From Pseudomonas sp. QS1027 (GTDB lineage Bacteria > Pseudomonadota > Gammaproteobacteria > Pseudomonadales > Pseudomonadaceae): 64,000 bases of DNA. Positions 1-8,919 of the stretch are shown piece by piece (within the stretch, counting starts at the first letter, position 1; each line of letters opens with the position of its first letter). The DNA lies in assembly GCF_002814235.1 (NCBI RefSeq), contig NZ_PHSU01000036.1, positions 1-64,000 of the forward strand. The letters are read 5' to 3'. A program made the position numbers and the translations under genes. The notes below the pieces were generated by a model. That model was not told the origin of the DNA. It saw nothing but the letters and a program-made list of their open reading frames with translations, and did not search any database.

Positions 1-1644
1 CACGGCATCCTCGCCGACGCTTTCCACTTTCAACAGGGTCCGAAGCCTCATCCCGAACGCGAATACTGCACCCAGTACGACGAAACCGACCTGAACTTCA
101 TCCAGCGCCTGTGCGAGGAAGAAGGCCTGAGTTTTCACTTTCGCCACAGCCCCGACCAGCACCTGCTGGTGTTCGGCATCCATTCATCGATCTTTCCCCG
201 GCTGGAGCCGACGCCTTACAAACGCTCTTCCGGTCTGGTCGCACAAGCCCCGGTCGTCAAGACGTTCGGCGTGCGCGTGCAAACCCGGCCCACGCGCACG
301 ACCCTCAGGCACTACGACTTCGAACAACCCCATGTGCAATTGCAGGCCGATTGTCGTCCCGGTTCGAGCCCTGGGGCGGAGCTGGAGCATTACGCCTATC
401 CGGGCGATTTTCGTGACGAGCGGCAGGGGAAAAAGCTGGCCGAGCGTGATCTGCAACGTCACCGTAGAGACTATCGCCTGGCCCAGGGTGAGAGTGATCA
501 ACCCGCCTTGCGCAGTGGGCATTGCCTGTTGCTCAGTGAACATCCGCGCCAGGACTGGAACAGCCACTGGCTGCTCACTGAAATCACTCACGAAGGCTAC
601 CAGCCCCAGGTGCTGGAGGAATATGCCGGCCATCAGGTGCCATGGCAGGGTTACCGGAATACCTTTAGCGCCATTCCCGATGAGGTGGAGTATCAACCGC
701 CACATCGGCACAAGAGGCCCTTTATTCGCGGCAGCCAATCGGCCTGGGTGACCGGCCCCGCCGGACAGGAGATTCATTGCGACGCCTACGGCCGGGTCAA
801 GGTGCAATTCCCCTGGGACCGCGCGGACCGCAACGACGAACACAGCAGTTGCTGGCTGCGCGTTGCCTCCAGTTGGGCTGGTGCCCGTTATGGCAGCGTG
901 GTCATTCCCCGGGTCGGCATGGAAGTGGTGGTGTCGTTTTTCGAGGGTGATCCCGACCGGCCCTATGTGTCGGCGTGCCTGCACCACAAGAACAATGAAG
1001 TGCCCTATCCGCTGCCCGAGAACCAGACCCGGAGCGTGTTCAAGACCCGCAGCACGCCGGGCGGACAAGGTTACAACGAGTTGCGCATCGAAGACCGCAG
1101 CGGCGCCGAGCAGATCGCCCTGCGCGCTCAGCGCGACTTCACCCTGCATGCCCTGAACGACCAGCGGCTCCAGGTGGACCGCCAGCGTAGCGTGCGGGTC
1201 GGTGGCGATTCCCGCCATGAACTGCAAGGTGAAGAACAGCGCATCACCCATGGCAACCGCCTGACCGAACTCCGGCAGGACGACCATCTGACCGTCAACG
1301 GTGATCAACACGTACAAGCCGCCAGTCACCTGTTGCGCGCCACGGGAGATATCCATCTGAGTGCCGGGGACAACGTGGTGATCGACGCCGGCAGCAGCCT
1401 GACCCTCAGGGCCGGCGGTCAGTGGCTGACTCTCAATCCGGCGGGTATTTTCAGTAGCACGGAGATCACGCTCGAAGGCCATCCGCTTTCCGTGGCACAG
1501 GCGGCGCCTTCCTTGCCCGGCACGGTTCCACACGATCAACCCGCTCCCGCCGATCCATTGGTGCTCCAGGCCTTGCGCACACTGCTCAAGTCCGATCCGG
1601 AACGCTGTGAGATCTGCGAACAGGCCCCGAAGGATTCGCCATGA
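1..1644 (+). CDS. vgrG: Type VI secretion spike protein VgrG (5' end outside window)
   Basis: Trimeric spike protein that caps the T6SS Hcp tube and carries effectors out of the cell. The reading frame is open from base 1 and already inside the gp27-like base: the hallmark REYCTQYDETDLNFIQRLCE runs at visible residues 21-40. The gp5-like OB-fold follows at about 250-340 (YGRVKVQFPWD, SSWAGARYGS, GMEVVVSFFEGDPDRP), then the repetitive DUF2345-type beta-helix needle to about residue 480 and a short tail ending CEICEQAPKDSP. About 547 residues are visible; the first 100-150 residues of a usual VgrG lie upstream. It overlaps the DUF4123 gene by 4 bp (ATGA), so the two are translationally coupled. 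No extra C-terminal toxin domain is seen, so cargo is probably loaded by the adaptor. Confidence 0.95.
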   Translation, partial: HGILADAFHFQQGPKPHPEREYCTQYDETDLNFIQRLCEEEGLSFHFRHSPDQHLLVFGIHSSIFPRLEPTPYKRSSGLVAQAPVVKTFGVRVQTRPTRTTLRHYDFEQPHVQLQADCRPGSSPGAELEHYAYPGDFRDERQGKKLAERDLQRHRRDYRLAQGESDQPALRSGHCLLLSEHPRQDWNSHWLLTEITHEGYQPQVLEEYAGHQVPWQGYRNTFSAIPDEVEYQPPHRHKRPFIRGSQSAWVTGPAGQEIHCDAYGRVKVQFPWDRADRNDEHSSCWLRVASSWAGARYGSVVIPRVGMEVVVSFFEGDPDRPYVSACLHHKNNEVPYPLPENQTRSVFKTRSTPGGQGYNELRIEDRSGAEQIALRAQRDFTLHALNDQRLQVDRQRSVRVGGDSRHELQGEEQRITHGNRLTELRQDDHLTVNGDQHVQAASHLLRATGDIHLSAGDNVVIDAGSSLTLRAGGQWLTLNPAGIFSSTEITLEGHPLSVAQAAPSLPGTVPHDQPAPADPLVLQALRTLLKSDPERCEICEQAPKDSP

Positions 1645-2513
1645 ACGCCACCCTTCCAGCCAACTTATTGCTGATCGACGGTGCCTTGCGGCCCCAAGCC
1701 TTGGCGGCGCTTTATCGCCAGGTCGGGGCACAGGAAATACTGCCCTTGTACCGGGGAACTCGCTGGCAAGCCTTGCAAGAACTCGGACCTATCCTGGTCA
1801 AGCCGCAGAGCCGCGAAATGCTCGCGCAGTGGCCGGGCTCGCCTCAAGCCCGAACGGACTCTTCCCTGCTCTACAGCAACGCCTCGCTCGAGGACGTGGC
1901 CGCGCACTTGCGACACTTTATCGCGCCACCTACCCGACAAGGCAGTCAAGGGCTGCTGCGCTTTGCCAACCCGCGGATCACCGTGCATTGGCTGGACAGT
2001 TTCGCCCCGCAACAGTTGGCCAGAGTCCTGGGGCCCATCGAGCACTGGTGGGTGTCTTCACCGAGCCACGGCTGGGAAGAACCTCCTGACCCGGCGTGGC
2101 GAACTTTTAGTCGCAACGGTCCCACCCCGGCCTGGACGGACTCATGCGCCCGGCTTGAGGAACCACAAGAGGTGGCCCTGGAAAAAGCCCGCCTGTGGAA
2201 ATTCGAAGAGCGCCTCTACCAGTGGCTGCGGACACGCAACGAACATACCTTCGCCAACAGCGACGCCCGGCAGATCGGCCACTGGCTCAAGCAAACCCTC
2301 GACAGTGGGCAGGCCTGGGGCCTGCACACTGAGCAAGCGCTGGTCACCTGGGCCGAAGCTTGCGCCGATTGGGGGAACGACTTCGTGCAGCAAGCCGAAG
2401 GACCGTATCTACGCTGGCTCACGCTCAAACCCGAACACGCGCATCTGGCCCCGGAGCTGCGTCTGGAAGCCTTCGACCAGCATCAACAACATATCGCGGG
2501 GCTCCTCCCATGA
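1641..2513 (+). CDS. DUF4123 T6SS effector adaptor/chaperone
   Basis: 290-residue soluble protein of the DUF4123 (Tap/TEC) type, the class of adaptor that binds a cognate effector and loads it onto the VgrG tip. The DUF4123 pattern is visible in the first 145 residues: a LLIDGAL start, LPLYRGTRWQALQELGPILV, then LLRFANPRITVHWLDS and GPIEHWWV. A less conserved, charged helical region follows. The start codon overlaps the vgrG stop and its own stop overlaps the effector start (ATGA at both ends), so vgrG-adaptor-effector is one coupled operon. No signal peptide or membrane segment. Cytoplasmic action is inferred from the family. Confidence 0.9.
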   Translation: MNATLPANLLLIDGALRPQALAALYRQVGAQEILPLYRGTRWQALQELGPILVKPQSREMLAQWPGSPQARTDSSLLYSNASLEDVAAHLRHFIAPPTRQGSQGLLRFANPRITVHWLDSFAPQQLARVLGPIEHWWVSSPSHGWEEPPDPAWRTFSRNGPTPAWTDSCARLEEPQEVALEKARLWKFEERLYQWLRTRNEHTFANSDARQIGHWLKQTLDSGQAWGLHTEQALVTWAEACADWGNDFVQQAEGPYLRWLTLKPEHAHLAPELRLEAFDQHQQHIAGLLP

Positions 2514-5500
2514 CTGACAAAAACGGCACCCTGCGCCAGCGCCGCAACACCCTGTTCCCCAAGGTTCCGGCCACCGGCATGCATATGTGCCCGTTCAAGG
2601 GCCCGAACCTCGCCATCGTGCCCATGCGCTACGCCCTTGATCGCTCGCGCCACGATCCTCAGCCCGATCAGCTCACACCGCTGCACCCCGAGGGCCAGTG
2701 GCACGAACACCCACCGCTCAGGACCCGCGCCTACACCCTGCGCCAGTTGCGTGACGGCTACCTCTATGTCTTCGACGAAAGCGCGAAGACCCTGCACGAA
2801 TATCGCTACAGCGCCCAGGACGCGACCTTGACCCACCTCCCTTCGAGCGGCGATGGGCCCAGCCTGATAGCTCAAGCCTCCAGCCACCTGCTTTATCCGC
2901 GCAACCACCTGCTGCACCTGGCCTATACCCCGCAGCCATGGTCCGGGCGCCTGCGCGAACAGTTGAGCGCCGATCCTGACAGCCGCGCCCGCTGGATGCG
3001 ACGCCTGGACCTCAAGACCTACTCCAACAGCATGACGGGGCTGGGTGTCATGCCCATCGCCGACCTGGCCGACGCCGTGGCCGATATCGACAGCTGGCCG
3101 ATCCGGTACGACCAGCGCTTCGCCGACTCCGCCTATCCACCCGAGTCCGGCGACGGCTCAAATGCCCATTGCGTGCCGCTGGCCTGCGACGTGGTCTGGC
3201 GCGGGTGCATCGACGACGTCGCCAGCGCCGTGTTCGTGGCCCTCGACGATCCCCTGGCCGTGCTCGAAGACCTGGGCATGCAACTGAGCACCGAGCAAGC
3301 CGCGCTGCAGCATTGGCAAAACGAACACGAACATGCCCTGAATATTGCCGCCGTGGTCGAACAGCTGTGCGGTGCGGGCGTGGACCCCGCGCAATTGCCG
3401 GCGGCGGTGAAGGACGATGAAGCCAGGACCCGCGAGTATGTCCGCGACCTCGAAGCCTGGTACGAACAGCTGGACCTGGAAGAGGACGCCAACCGCGCGG
3501 CCCAGGACGGCCTGAGCCTCGATATTCTCGACTTGCCCTCCCGAGCCCTGGCGCAGCGGATCAAGCAGCGTTACGGCGGTCTGCCCGATCCGGCCTTGCG
3601 CGCCAGTTGGCAGGCTCGCGGCAAATGGCGTCGACAAGCTGACTCCGACGCCGCCCGTGCCTATGCCGATGCCCGTCGGCCCGAGTCGGAGGCCTTGCTG
3701 CGCCAGCTGCGCGACAGCCTCCACGATCTGCAGCGCTGGGCTGAACGGATCGGCACCGACCCACGCCAGCTCGGGATTGATACCGGCCACGATGACAGCC
3801 TGCTGTACCTGCAAGGGGTGATCAGCGGCCTGTTGGAAATCCTCGCCCAGGACCTGAGCCTATCGCGTTGGCTGGCCCAGGAGGAGGCCTCGGCCAAAAC
3901 CCTGTTCGGCCTGGCGCGCTTTGGTTTCAATGCAGCCCTCAAGTCGGCCTTCGATGCCCAGGCCAATGCCCTGGTGCAAGGGGCCGGGGATGTCACCTCC
4001 CTGGTTGGCCGTAGCGCTGAACTCAACAGTTTTCTCGGCCATGAGCGTATTGCCGAAAAGCCCTGGGTCAAGGCCCTGAGCGAACCGGCCCGGCAAACCC
4101 TCGACTGCCTCGTCCGGCTGGCCCGGGGCACGGGCAAGGCGGTTTTCGAAAATACCTTGCTGGCCCTGCTGCCCGTGGACAGTCGCCTGGCCTATGGACA
4201 GAAACCCGACCTGGCGGCGCTGCTGCGCAATCTGCTGATCGGCCACGTGCTGCTTGATCATCCTGATCGTTTGAAGGTCGATCAGGAACTGGGCACTCGC
4301 CTTCAGGATTGGAAGCAAAAGCTGCTCACCGCCCGAGCCGACTACCGCCAAACCCAGAATGCCTGGTTCTACCACCGTGAGAAATATGACCGCAAAGCCC
4401 TGAGTCGACTGCTGCTCGAAATGGAGCAGGAACTCAAGCAACTGGCTCTCGCCATGCCGGCCCTGATCGATTACCAGAACAACCGTTATGTGGAGATCGT
4501 GCGTAACGGTATTCGGGGGACGGTGGAAAGGGGCGGACTGACAGTGGCGGGTTGGCACGCCACTGTTCGCGCCTGGAGCGAGAAACAGGGGGTCAACGCC
4601 GGCGCCATTACCTGGGGCGTGGTGATGGCGAATCTGATCAATACGCTGGTGACCTACCGCACCTTGAGCCAGGACGGAGAGCTGACCGCCAAGGACTGGG
4701 CAAAGATCGGCTCGGCCACGGCCTATACCGGCAACGCGATGATGGCGTTGTGGGTGGAGACGAAGTGGGCGGGGATGAAGGGGTTGAGCACGCTCATTAA
4801 AGACGTACCAACAGCAATAACCGAAAAGTCTGCTGCTTATTGGAGCAGCACCACTGGGGACACTAGAGGCTGGGGGAAATTAATCAGAGGCTTCGGGGGG
4901 CGACTGGTGGGATTGGGCGGGTTTGCGTTGATTGCGACCAGTGCCGAGTTGTGGGATCTCTGGGATGATTTCAGTCATTCAACATCAAGCAAAAAATTAC
5001 TAATCACTAAAATGCTTTCCGTATCAGCAATGTTTGTCATTGGAACTATACAGTTTTCAGCCGGATTCTTGGCGTTGACGGGTAGTCCAATACTGCTGTC
5101 GTTTGCAATGAGTTCAGGGATTGCCGGAGCAGCACTTATTGCGGGAGCTGTTTATCTGATATCCAGCACTCTTATTAACTATCTAAAAACGGACGCAGTT
5201 GGTCAATGGCTTCGTAAAGGCACGTGGTCACGCCATCCAAAAGACCGCTTGCCCGCTACCCCCGAGGGCCGTGCGGAAGAGGTCCGTGCCTTCCTTGAAA
5301 TTCAGCTTAGTCCCACTCTGTTCGTTAAACCGAGCTACACACTTGGGCGCCATAGTTTTCCCCATGGGGACTATATGAATGTTCGCATTCAGGACGGGGC
5401 TTGGGTACAGCTGCAAGTACCTGCCCCTTTGCGTAATGCGGTACTTCGGGTCAATCTCACGGCCAGCCACCACCCTTTCCTTGTGATGCCAACGACCAAG

Positions 5501-5890
5501 CTGGACGGCGAACTACAAGAACACTTTGTCGACCATGGGCGGGTAGAAAGTGTTTCCATCATGGGAGATACACCGAAAAATCGATGGAATAGAAACGAGC
5601 ACGCCGTCTTCGGTTTTCCCATGATGCCTCCCGAGGGCGAAGACATCGTTTGGCACACCTGGGTTCCGCTTGACGAGAAAGCGCAATACCTGGAGCTACA
5701 AGTTTGGTATCCGGAAGAAATACTTTCATCAGGTGAAGGTGACCGAGGTTACCGCTATCAGCTGGAGCTGGACGAGCAAGGTGTTAAAGATCAAAAAGAC
5801 ACCCGAATGAGCGGTCTGGACACCAGTACATTACAAGTACAAACACTGGGCGGGCGCGAAGACGCCATTGTATTACCCATTCCAAGTTGA
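2510..5890 (+). CDS. T6SS effector, MIX/VasX-like membrane-active toxin (BTH_I2691-type)
   Basis: 1126 residues from the ATG that overlaps the adaptor stop; an upstream in-frame extension only antisenses the adaptor and was rejected. The N-terminus matches VasX/BTH_I2691 effectors (MCPFKGPNLAIVPMRYAL at about residues 24-41) and carries a MIX-type motif RDGYLYVF at residues 81-88. A long helical middle follows. Hydrophobic stretches appear late: around 699-720, 795-812 and a long pair between about 830 and 890, followed by a soluble tail. This layout suggests a pore-forming or membrane-disrupting toxin, as known for VasX; killing activity is inferred. From about base 4800 the DNA becomes clearly more AT-rich than the first two thirds, as in polymorphic toxins with an exchanged C-terminal module. 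The adjacent AT-rich membrane protein is the expected immunity gene. Confidence 0.85.
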   Translation: MTDKNGTLRQRRNTLFPKVPATGMHMCPFKGPNLAIVPMRYALDRSRHDPQPDQLTPLHPEGQWHEHPPLRTRAYTLRQLRDGYLYVFDESAKTLHEYRYSAQDATLTHLPSSGDGPSLIAQASSHLLYPRNHLLHLAYTPQPWSGRLREQLSADPDSRARWMRRLDLKTYSNSMTGLGVMPIADLADAVADIDSWPIRYDQRFADSAYPPESGDGSNAHCVPLACDVVWRGCIDDVASAVFVALDDPLAVLEDLGMQLSTEQAALQHWQNEHEHALNIAAVVEQLCGAGVDPAQLPAAVKDDEARTREYVRDLEAWYEQLDLEEDANRAAQDGLSLDILDLPSRALAQRIKQRYGGLPDPALRASWQARGKWRRQADSDAARAYADARRPESEALLRQLRDSLHDLQRWAERIGTDPRQLGIDTGHDDSLLYLQGVISGLLEILAQDLSLSRWLAQEEASAKTLFGLARFGFNAALKSAFDAQANALVQGAGDVTSLVGRSAELNSFLGHERIAEKPWVKALSEPARQTLDCLVRLARGTGKAVFENTLLALLPVDSRLAYGQKPDLAALLRNLLIGHVLLDHPDRLKVDQELGTRLQDWKQKLLTARADYRQTQNAWFYHREKYDRKALSRLLLEMEQELKQLALAMPALIDYQNNRYVEIVRNGIRGTVERGGLTVAGWHATVRAWSEKQGVNAGAITWGVVMANLINTLVTYRTLSQDGELTAKDWAKIGSATAYTGNAMMALWVETKWAGMKGLSTLIKDVPTAITEKSAAYWSSTTGDTRGWGKLIRGFGGRLVGLGGFALIATSAELWDLWDDFSHSTSSKKLLITKMLSVSAMFVIGTIQFSAGFLALTGSPILLSFAMSSGIAGAALIAGAVYLISSTLINYLKTDAVGQWLRKGTWSRHPKDRLPATPEGRAEEVRAFLEIQLSPTLFVKPSYTLGRHSFPHGDYMNVRIQDGAWVQLQVPAPLRNAVLRVNLTASHHPFLVMPTTKLDGELQEHFVDHGRVESVSIMGDTPKNRWNRNEHAVFGFPMMPPEGEDIVWHTWVPLDEKAQYLELQVWYPEEILSSGEGDRGYRYQLELDEQGVKDQKDTRMSGLDTSTLQVQTLGGREDAIVLPIPS

Positions 5891-5898
5891 GAACTTTT

Positions 5899-6691
5899 AT
5901 GAGAAAAGCAATTAAAGACGACAAACAAGATATGACTCCCGAGGAGTCTGAAGTTTCATCACGTCCCCCACTTGAAGGTCGTGAGCTTATGGTCTGGACA
6001 ATCAAGGCGATGCCGCAAATAACGCCCACGATAAACGCTATACTCGGCTCTATTATGCTAATACCGCTCAGTATGCTTCTGTATGGTTATTTTGATACGA
6101 ATGAAAATGGACGCATGAGTTTTTTTACATTTTTCGGATCTGCAGTCTCATGCTTATGGTTGTTTTTTTTGGAGGGTTGTATTTCTGCAAAAAAAAATCT
6201 ACCACTACCGAATCACCGATCAAGGTGCAGAAACAGAGTTCTACCTGCATTACCCCAAACATTTGAGAAATTTTTTCAAAGGATTTGCCATCGTACTTCT
6301 GATCATCGTACTGGGTCTAATTTCCGTGGACCCTGTTTTTATCTGGATGCTTGCAGGTCCTGGAGGTATGGCCATCATGGCCTCCAAATCACTGATAACT
6401 TGGAAGAACGAAATTCGCTTTCACCGGTTTACTTGGGATCGCCCCAATTGGATATTTACCGATAGAAAAAAGAATTTCATTACCATAAAGCGACGCCATA
6501 TACCTGGCATGACTTTTCAAGAGAACTACCTCGGCTTTGATATCTATCTACCCAAGGGCAAGCTGGACGAAGTCTTGTCGATTATAAAAAAACACGCTCC
6601 CGCCAACACAGACTACGAAGAAGGCCGCTGGAGCGAGAAGGTAGAAATTGCCGATATGCGTTCGCACCTTCACGAGCAAGGTTCGCCATGA
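5899..6691 (+). pseudogene. Frameshifted membrane protein, probable immunity protein of the upstream effector
   Basis: Two overlapping frames form one protein. The first starts at ATG 5899 and gives two hydrophobic segments (about residues 35-60 and 70-90, ending SCLWLFF). The second frame reads QKKIYHYRITDQGAETEF from about 6188, then two more membrane segments and a basic-rich cytosolic tail, stopping at 6691. Removing a single base makes one 263-residue protein. The likely slip sites are A9 at 6189-6197 or T8 at 6163-6170. The low GC matches the effector 3' end, and the next gene overlaps by ATGA, so translation is expected to reach that stop in the native form. Position and multi-pass topology fit an immunity protein against a membrane toxin, but no family is recognised. 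The shift could be a sequencing error, a real mutation, or slippage. Confidence 0.65.
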
Positions 6692-7557
6692 ACGCACCCA
6701 CCTCAGAACGCGATAACAACCCCGGCGCTCCGATCAGCGGCGACGACAACAGCACTGGGTTTGGCAGGTTGAGCGACTACAAGCCTCCTGCTCTCTCCAA
6801 GCCTCCTGCTCTCTCCAAAAAGCTGGCCGCCTGCTGTCCCGACGCTCCTGGCTTGAAACCGCAGCCACAGCAGGAAATATTCGAGAAGGGTATCAACCCC
6901 TTGGTCGGAGCGGCCTCTGGCTTGCTGAGTTTTGCCATGGAGATCAAATACGACGACAAACAGCATGACCTCGATCTGCTGTTTCAAGACCTGGCCGATC
7001 AGTTCCAGACCTTTACCCGCAAAGCCCAATGCAAGGGCATCAAGGACGCTGATATCAGAACGGCCCATTACCTGCTTTGCTGCTTGATCGACGAATCGAT
7101 CATGTCCTTGCCTTGGGCAAAGGCTTGGTCTGACAGATCTCTATTGGGCCAATTCCACAATCAGACCTGCGGAGGAGAGGAGTTTTTTCGGATCGTGGAG
7201 CAATCCAAAAAACTACCGATGCTCAACGTCGAACTTATCGAACTGATGTACCTCTGCCTCAGCCTGGACTTCAAAGGGCAATACGCCTTGCAAGCTCGGG
7301 GGGAAGAAAAGCTGAAAGCCATTCACAAGGAACTTCATGGTTTGATCCGACACGCACGCGGCCCCGTCCCACTGGAGCTTTCGCCACATTGGCTAGCTAC
7401 CCGGCCTGACCCCAGTCCGCCTGTCCATCTCGTGTCCGGGTGGAAAGTACTGGCGTTCACCCTGATTGCCCTGGCGTTGATGTATACCGGCTTTGCCTGG
7501 GACCTGGCGGTGCGACGTGCAGAGGTGCTGGAGATTTTCAAAATTCCGAAACCATAG
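6688..7557 (+). CDS. Orphan DotU/TssL (IcmH)-family protein
   Basis: 289 residues. After a disordered N-terminus (about 1-65) lies a DotU-type helical domain: NPLVGAASGLLSFAMEI at about 70-86, an AHYLLCCLIDESIM segment near 127, the FHNQTCGGEEFF segment near 152-163, and MLNVELIELMYLCLSLDFKGQY near 174-195. One C-terminal membrane helix follows (VLAFTLIALALMYTGFAW, about 255-272) with a short periplasmic tail and no OmpA/peptidoglycan domain. TssL is the inner-membrane baseplate anchor of T6SS and normally sits with tssK/tssM. Here it is the last gene of an effector operon, coupled by ATGA to the frameshifted gene. It may be a spare anchor or an effector-specific accessory; that role is inference. 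Confidence 0.85.
   Translation: MNAPTSERDNNPGAPISGDDNSTGFGRLSDYKPPALSKPPALSKKLAACCPDAPGLKPQPQQEIFEKGINPLVGAASGLLSFAMEIKYDDKQHDLDLLFQDLADQFQTFTRKAQCKGIKDADIRTAHYLLCCLIDESIMSLPWAKAWSDRSLLGQFHNQTCGGEEFFRIVEQSKKLPMLNVELIELMYLCLSLDFKGQYALQARGEEKLKAIHKELHGLIRHARGPVPLELSPHWLATRPDPSPPVHLVSGWKVLAFTLIALALMYTGFAWDLAVRRAEVLEIFKIPKP
6781..6816 (+). repeat. Perfect 18-bp tandem duplication in the dotU-like gene
   Basis: Two identical 18-bp units (6781-6798 and 6799-6816) encode KPPALS twice in the disordered N-terminal region. The unit length is a multiple of three, so copy-number change would keep the frame. Confidence 0.9.
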
Positions 7558-7888
7558 GGCCGTTGCCCTTTTTGGATGTGCCGCTGACAATGTTGCGCGA
7601 GGGCTCCTTACAGAGCAGGGGTATTGAGCATCACGGCGACATCGGCTCAATACTGTGGATGTGCAAGGCTCGCCGGCCTTGTGGTAGCGGCAACCGGCAA
7701 GAGTGGTTGGCTCCCGACCCCTTTCTCGCGGTGACACCGGAAGGTGCTAAGCGAAGCGCTGCGACTACCAGTCCTCAAACCTTTCTCGAAACAGAAGAAA
7801 TAGCCCGCAAAAAGATCTCATGTTTCCTACGTGTTTCAGGCGTGGGAGAATATTGCGTGCGCAAAAGGTGAACGCTAGAGTCTGGCTG
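7558..7888. other. Intergenic stretch without recognised features
   Basis: Between the DotU-like gene and the hairpin chain. An open frame spans 7440-7871 but has no start signal, overlaps the DotU gene out of frame and has no recognisable sequence. I see no gene, repeat or clear promoter. Confidence 0.5.
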
Positions 7889-8048
7889 TCGCTGCCAATT
7901 CAGCGATACGGGTTTTGCAGCCCGGAATAGCAAAGGCGCACAGCGCCGCGAAAGCGGTTTTTGTGCTCGCTTCATGGCGGGCTGTGCGCAGGAGGCTTTG
8001 GCCTGCCGGTTCCTTTGCTCCGGTCTGCAAACCTGTGTACGGCTCGCC
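7889..8048 (+). ncRNA. Candidate structured RNA leader with internal terminator-like hairpin
   Basis: A chain of stems reads on the + strand: 7889-7894 with 7901-7906; 7909-7912 with 7921-7924; 7935-7939 with 7943-7947; and a CCGC-GAAA-GCGG hairpin at 7946-7957 followed by T5 (7958-7962), which looks like an intrinsic terminator. The last two share bases 7946-7947 and so exclude each other. Downstream, 7976-7992 pairs with 8032-8048 over 17 bp (four G-U pairs), closing a junction that holds hairpins 7993-8004 and 8006-8023. The DUF3077-like start codon lies 57 nt further on. The shape suggests a cis-acting leader (attenuator) or a small RNA. No Rfam family is recognised. Confidence 0.5.
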
Positions 8049-8104
8049 ACCTTTCGTTTTGCAGCGTGGATGACGAGCTCCTTACCTAGCAAAGGAGTTT
8101 CACC

Positions 8105-8539
8105 ATGACCAAGAAAATCACTCCCGATCCACCGAGCATTCGCAACGCTTCCAGCATGGCGGACAGAGATATGTACCTCCGTAAAGTCTCTGATGAGCCT
8201 TCAAATGAGTCTGAGCCGGCACCGGCAAATATGCCCCGTTTGCTCGATACCCTCGCGTTCACCTGCTCCAAACCCGTCATCCCCGAAGCCCCGCACAAGC
8301 CCACGCTGTTTGCCATCCAACCGGGCGTCAATGCCCAGGATGCGCTGACCTATGTTTCGAATCTGCTCGAAACGGCGGAGCTCAATGGCGATGAAATCAG
8401 CCTGCATATCAACCCCGTCGAACGGGCGCTGTTCTGGGGCATGCTGCATTCGGTGGAAGTGGCGCGTGCGGTGGTGGATGCGCTGCTGGAAGGTTCGCGT
8501 GCAACTGATCACGGGTCACCTTCGCTGGGCGGTCGATAG
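8105..8539 (+). CDS. DUF3077/DUF6124-like small Pseudomonas protein
   Basis: 144 residues, no membrane segment or signal peptide. It starts MTKKITPDPP, typical of a family of small Pseudomonas proteins of unknown function. The C-terminal half (LFAIQPGVNAQDALTYVSNL, then ERALFWGMLHSVEVARAVVD at about 108-127) matches the DUF3077 pattern: a short beta start followed by two helices. A strong Shine-Dalgarno AGGAG lies about 8 bases before the ATG. It is monocistronic, with REPINs after it and the hairpin chain before it. Function is unknown; the family name is from memory of the sequence pattern and not certain. Confidence 0.65.
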   Translation: MTKKITPDPPSIRNASSMADRDMYLRKVSDEPSNESEPAPANMPRLLDTLAFTCSKPVIPEAPHKPTLFAIQPGVNAQDALTYVSNLLETAELNGDEISLHINPVERALFWGMLHSVEVARAVVDALLEGSRATDHGSPSLGGR

Positions 8540-8605
8540 GCGAAAACGGAAAAGTCCGCAAAGGTGCAATGTTGTCCACCCGATGGGGCGGTTGAACACA
8601 GTCCC

Positions 8606-8695
8606 TGTGGGAGCGGAGCTTGTCGGATCGCCGCACCGCCGCGAGGCTTTTGGCGTTCTCACGGGCCTCTTCGCGGGCAAGCACCGCTCCCACAT
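8606..8695. repeat. REPIN (imperfect inverted pair of REP elements)
   Basis: Left end TGTGGGAGCGGAGCTTGTCGG and a right end finishing GCACCGCTCCCACA form a long imperfect hairpin. This is the first of three REPINs in the 562-bp gap between the DUF3077-like gene and mgsA. Confidence 0.75.
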
Positions 8696-8736
8696 TAGGT
8701 CGGGGTTCCACCACCGAAGTATCGTCGTGCCCTGCC

Positions 8737-8812
8737 TTTGTGGGAGCTGGCTTGCCAGCGATGGCTATGTCGCATTCACCACCGCTATCGCTGGCAAGCC
8801 AGCTCCCACAAA
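8737..8812. repeat. REPIN with 26-bp perfect arms
   Basis: Arms 8737-8762 and 8787-8812 are exact reverse complements (TTTGTGGGAGCTGGCTTGCC...). Typical P. fluorescens-group REP pair, of a family different from its two neighbours. Confidence 0.9.
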
Positions 8813-8919
8813 ATCGGTGTTTCATCGCGAAATCTCGCCGAGAACCTAACCCGGTGGCTTGCCGGGACGCCGCATCGTAGCAATGGTGTTCGTTTGGGCA
8901 GCGCAAGACTCAAGGGCCC

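Noticed and set aside
184..1731. 515-aa open frame antisense to vgrG
   Set aside because: No ribosome site or family pattern; it mirrors the codon bias of vgrG, as do other long antisense frames.
7440..7871. 143-aa frame after the DotU-like gene
   Set aside because: Out-of-frame overlap with the DotU 3' end and no start signal or recognisable sequence.
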